Shown piece by piece: positions 4,655-6,059 of a DNA stretch of 6,059 nucleotides. The notes beneath the pieces were generated by a model. The model did no database searches. It was given only the letters and a program-made list of their open reading frames with translations, and was not told the origin of the DNA. Position 1 is the stretch's first letter, and the number at the start of each line of letters is the position of its first letter. The stretch lies in NCBI GenBank assembly GCA_910595815.1, contig CAJVCM010000029.1, positions 1 to 6,059 on the forward strand, written 5' to 3'. This DNA comes from Candidatus Thioglobus plumae (lineage in GTDB: Bacteria > Pseudomonadota > Gammaproteobacteria > PS1 > Pseudothioglobaceae). Made by a program: the position numbers and the translations under genes.

Positions 4655-5656
4655 ATGTCATCATTGACTTACCAAGACTCAGGCGTTGATATTACCAAAG
4701 GTAATGAACTTATCGAACACATTAAGCCGATTGCAAAATCAACTGCAAGAGAAGGTGTATTAGCCGGATTAGGTGGTTTTGGCGCTATGTTCGAACTACC
4801 AATTAACAAATATAAAAATCCAGTATTAATCTCTGGCACCGATGGTGTTGGCACCAAACTTAAAGTAGCTGAAATGCTAAACAAGCACGACACCATTGGT
4901 ATTGATTTGGTGGCTATGTGTGTTAACGACTTAATTGTACAAGGTGCGGAGCCTTTATTCTTCTTAGATTACTACGCTACGGGAAAACTCAACACTGAAA
5001 TTGCGATATCGGTGATTTCTGGTATTGGCGAGGGCTGTAAGCAATCAGGCTGCGCACTCATTGGTGGTGAGACTGCTGAGATGCCAGGCATGTACCAAGG
5101 TGAGGATTATGATCTCGCTGGCTTTTGTGTCGGTATTGCTGATAAAGACAAAATTATTGATGGCTCTAAAGTTGCCAATGGTGACCATATTATTGCATTG
5201 GCTTCTTCGGGTCCACACTCTAACGGCTACTCACTCATCCGCAAGGTGTTAGAACAATCCAAACCAACTGAAGCACAACTAAACGCACTGATTGAGCCGA
5301 CTCGAATTTATGTAAAGTCAGTACTGTCACTAATTGAAAAATTTCCAGTTCATGCAATTTCACATATTACTGGCGGCGGTCTATTAGAAAACATTCCGCG
5401 TGTTTTACCTACTAATCTAGCTGCAAAATTAGATGCCAACTCTTGGGAGTTGCCTGAGATTTTTCAATTCTTACAAGACAATGGTAACATCGATATTATG
5501 GAAATGTACCGTGTCTTTAACTGTGGTGTTGGCATGATAATTGTAGTACCTGCCGAACAGAGTGGGCAAGCCATAGAGCATTTAAATGAGCTTGGTGAAA
5601 CTGCCTGGTTAATTGGCGATATCACCCAAAACGACGGCAACCAAGTCATTATTTAA
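4655..5656 (+). CDS. purM: Phosphoribosylformylglycinamidine cyclo-ligase (AIR synthetase)
   Basis: Catalyses the ATP-dependent closure of formylglycinamidine ribonucleotide to aminoimidazole ribonucleotide, the fifth step of de novo purine synthesis, in the cytoplasm. The 333-residue protein is near the usual 345. It shows the PurM signatures in order: YQDSGVDI at 6-13; GLGGFGA at 38-44; SGTDGVGTKL at 60-69; HDTIGIDLVAMCVNDL at 78-93; QGAEPLFFLDYYATGKL at 96-112; GGETAEMPGMY at 137-147; SSGPHSNGYSL at 184-194; TRIYVKSVL; HITGGGLLENIPRVLP at 237-252; and MYRVFNCGVGM at 284-294. The start at 4655 aligns with the family; only a weak GGAAA (4642-4646) precedes it. purN follows after four bases, so the pair is almost certainly one transcript. 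It is divergent from pgsA-hda. Confidence 0.97.
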   Translation: MSSLTYQDSGVDITKGNELIEHIKPIAKSTAREGVLAGLGGFGAMFELPINKYKNPVLISGTDGVGTKLKVAEMLNKHDTIGIDLVAMCVNDLIVQGAEPLFFLDYYATGKLNTEIAISVISGIGEGCKQSGCALIGGETAEMPGMYQGEDYDLAGFCVGIADKDKIIDGSKVANGDHIIALASSGPHSNGYSLIRKVLEQSKPTEAQLNALIEPTRIYVKSVLSLIEKFPVHAISHITGGGLLENIPRVLPTNLAAKLDANSWELPEIFQFLQDNGNIDIMEMYRVFNCGVGMIIVVPAEQSGQAIEHLNELGETAWLIGDITQNDGNQVII

Positions 5657-5660
5657 ATCC

Positions 5661-6059
5661 ATGAGAGGTGTTGTCTTAATTTCTGGCAGTGGCTCTAATC
5701 TTCAAGCTATTATTGATCAAGCTGATAATATTGATTTAAATATCAGTTGTATTATTAGCAATCATGCTAATGCTTACGGGCTCACACGAGCAAGCAATGC
5801 AGGCATCCCTTGTCATATTATTGACCATACTCAATTTGATTCTAGAGAAGCATTTGACCAGGCTGTTAGCGAAACCATCGGCCAATACAACCCTGACATT
5901 GTCATCTTGGCAGGATTTATGCGAATTCTTACCGAAGCATTCGTTCAACAATATTGTGGAAAAATGTTAAATATACACCCTTCTCTATTGCCAAAATTTC
6001 AAGGTCTCAATACTCATCAGCGTGCGATTGATGCAAATGAAAAAGAACATGGCGTTAGC
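5661..6059 (+). CDS. purN: Phosphoribosylglycinamide formyltransferase (GART), partial at window edge
   Basis: Transfers a formyl group from 10-formyltetrahydrofolate to glycinamide ribonucleotide, the third step of de novo purine synthesis. The first 133 codons are present, out of about 210 expected, and the frame is open to the right edge. The phosphate-binding loop LISGSGSNLQAII is at residues 6-18. AGFMRIL at 84-90 is the folate-site segment. NIHPSLLPKFQGLNTH at 104-119 holds the catalytic N104 and H106. The third catalytic residue, the aspartate of the DGGP region, would lie beyond the window. It follows purM by four bases with no visible Shine-Dalgarno sequence, so translation may depend on ribosomes finishing purM. 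No promoter is visible within the short gap. Confidence 0.95.
   Translation, partial: MRGVVLISGSGSNLQAIIDQADNIDLNISCIISNHANAYGLTRASNAGIPCHIIDHTQFDSREAFDQAVSETIGQYNPDIVILAGFMRILTEAFVQQYCGKMLNIHPSLLPKFQGLNTHQRAIDANEKEHGVS

Noticed and set aside
5736..5970. Overlapping frames on both strands within purN
   Set aside because: The purN frame through here contains the catalytic NIHPSLLP segment and extends to the window edge, so the other frames are by-products.

Overview
This 6,059-base window is AT-rich by eye, gene-dense and almost entirely housekeeping sequence. It looks like the chromosome of a gammaproteobacterium. The reasons are a trifunctional fused CysG siroheme synthase close to the E. 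coli form, an Hda protein with an N-terminal clamp-binding motif, a purM-purN pair, a CcmF-type start and a tRNA-Leu(UAG) of enterobacterial type. The AT bias, compact spacing and gene set would suit a marine sulfur-oxidising lineage (SUP05/Thioglobus or a related symbiont), but that placement is inference and nothing here proves it. I see no insertion sequence, phage gene, CRISPR array, toxin-antitoxin pair or defence island.

Left part (1-1310), all on the minus strand: the first 26 codons of a probable ccmF run off the left edge. It lies 11 bases downstream of serB (phosphoserine phosphatase), and serB has a recognisable promoter. Upstream comes a tRNA-Leu(UAG) gene with a promoter and two successive intrinsic terminators separated by about 80 bases that I cannot explain. 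The tRNA promoter region overlaps a plausible plus-strand promoter for a small DUF2892-type membrane protein (1311-1508).

Middle part (1505-3365): the DUF2892 gene converges on cysG (minus strand), and their stop codons overlap. cysG is divergent from an unrecognised protein with six cysteines in its first 46 residues. The two genes share about 60 bases of intergenic DNA with a symmetrical -10 box and a 12-bp palindrome. The 3' end of the cysteine-rich gene contains a perfect 26-bp palindrome.

Right part (3373-6059): a two-gene minus-strand operon encodes a PgsA-like phospholipid synthase and Hda, joined by a TAATG stop/start overlap. It is divergent from purM, which is followed 4 bases later by purN; purN runs off the right edge. 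Functionally this joins acidic-phospholipid synthesis with regulatory inactivation of DnaA, next to two consecutive enzyme genes of de novo purine synthesis.

I found no clearly new system. The best second looks are the cysteine-rich protein beside cysG, the 26-bp palindrome, the pgsA-hda coupling and the near absence of Shine-Dalgarno sequences.
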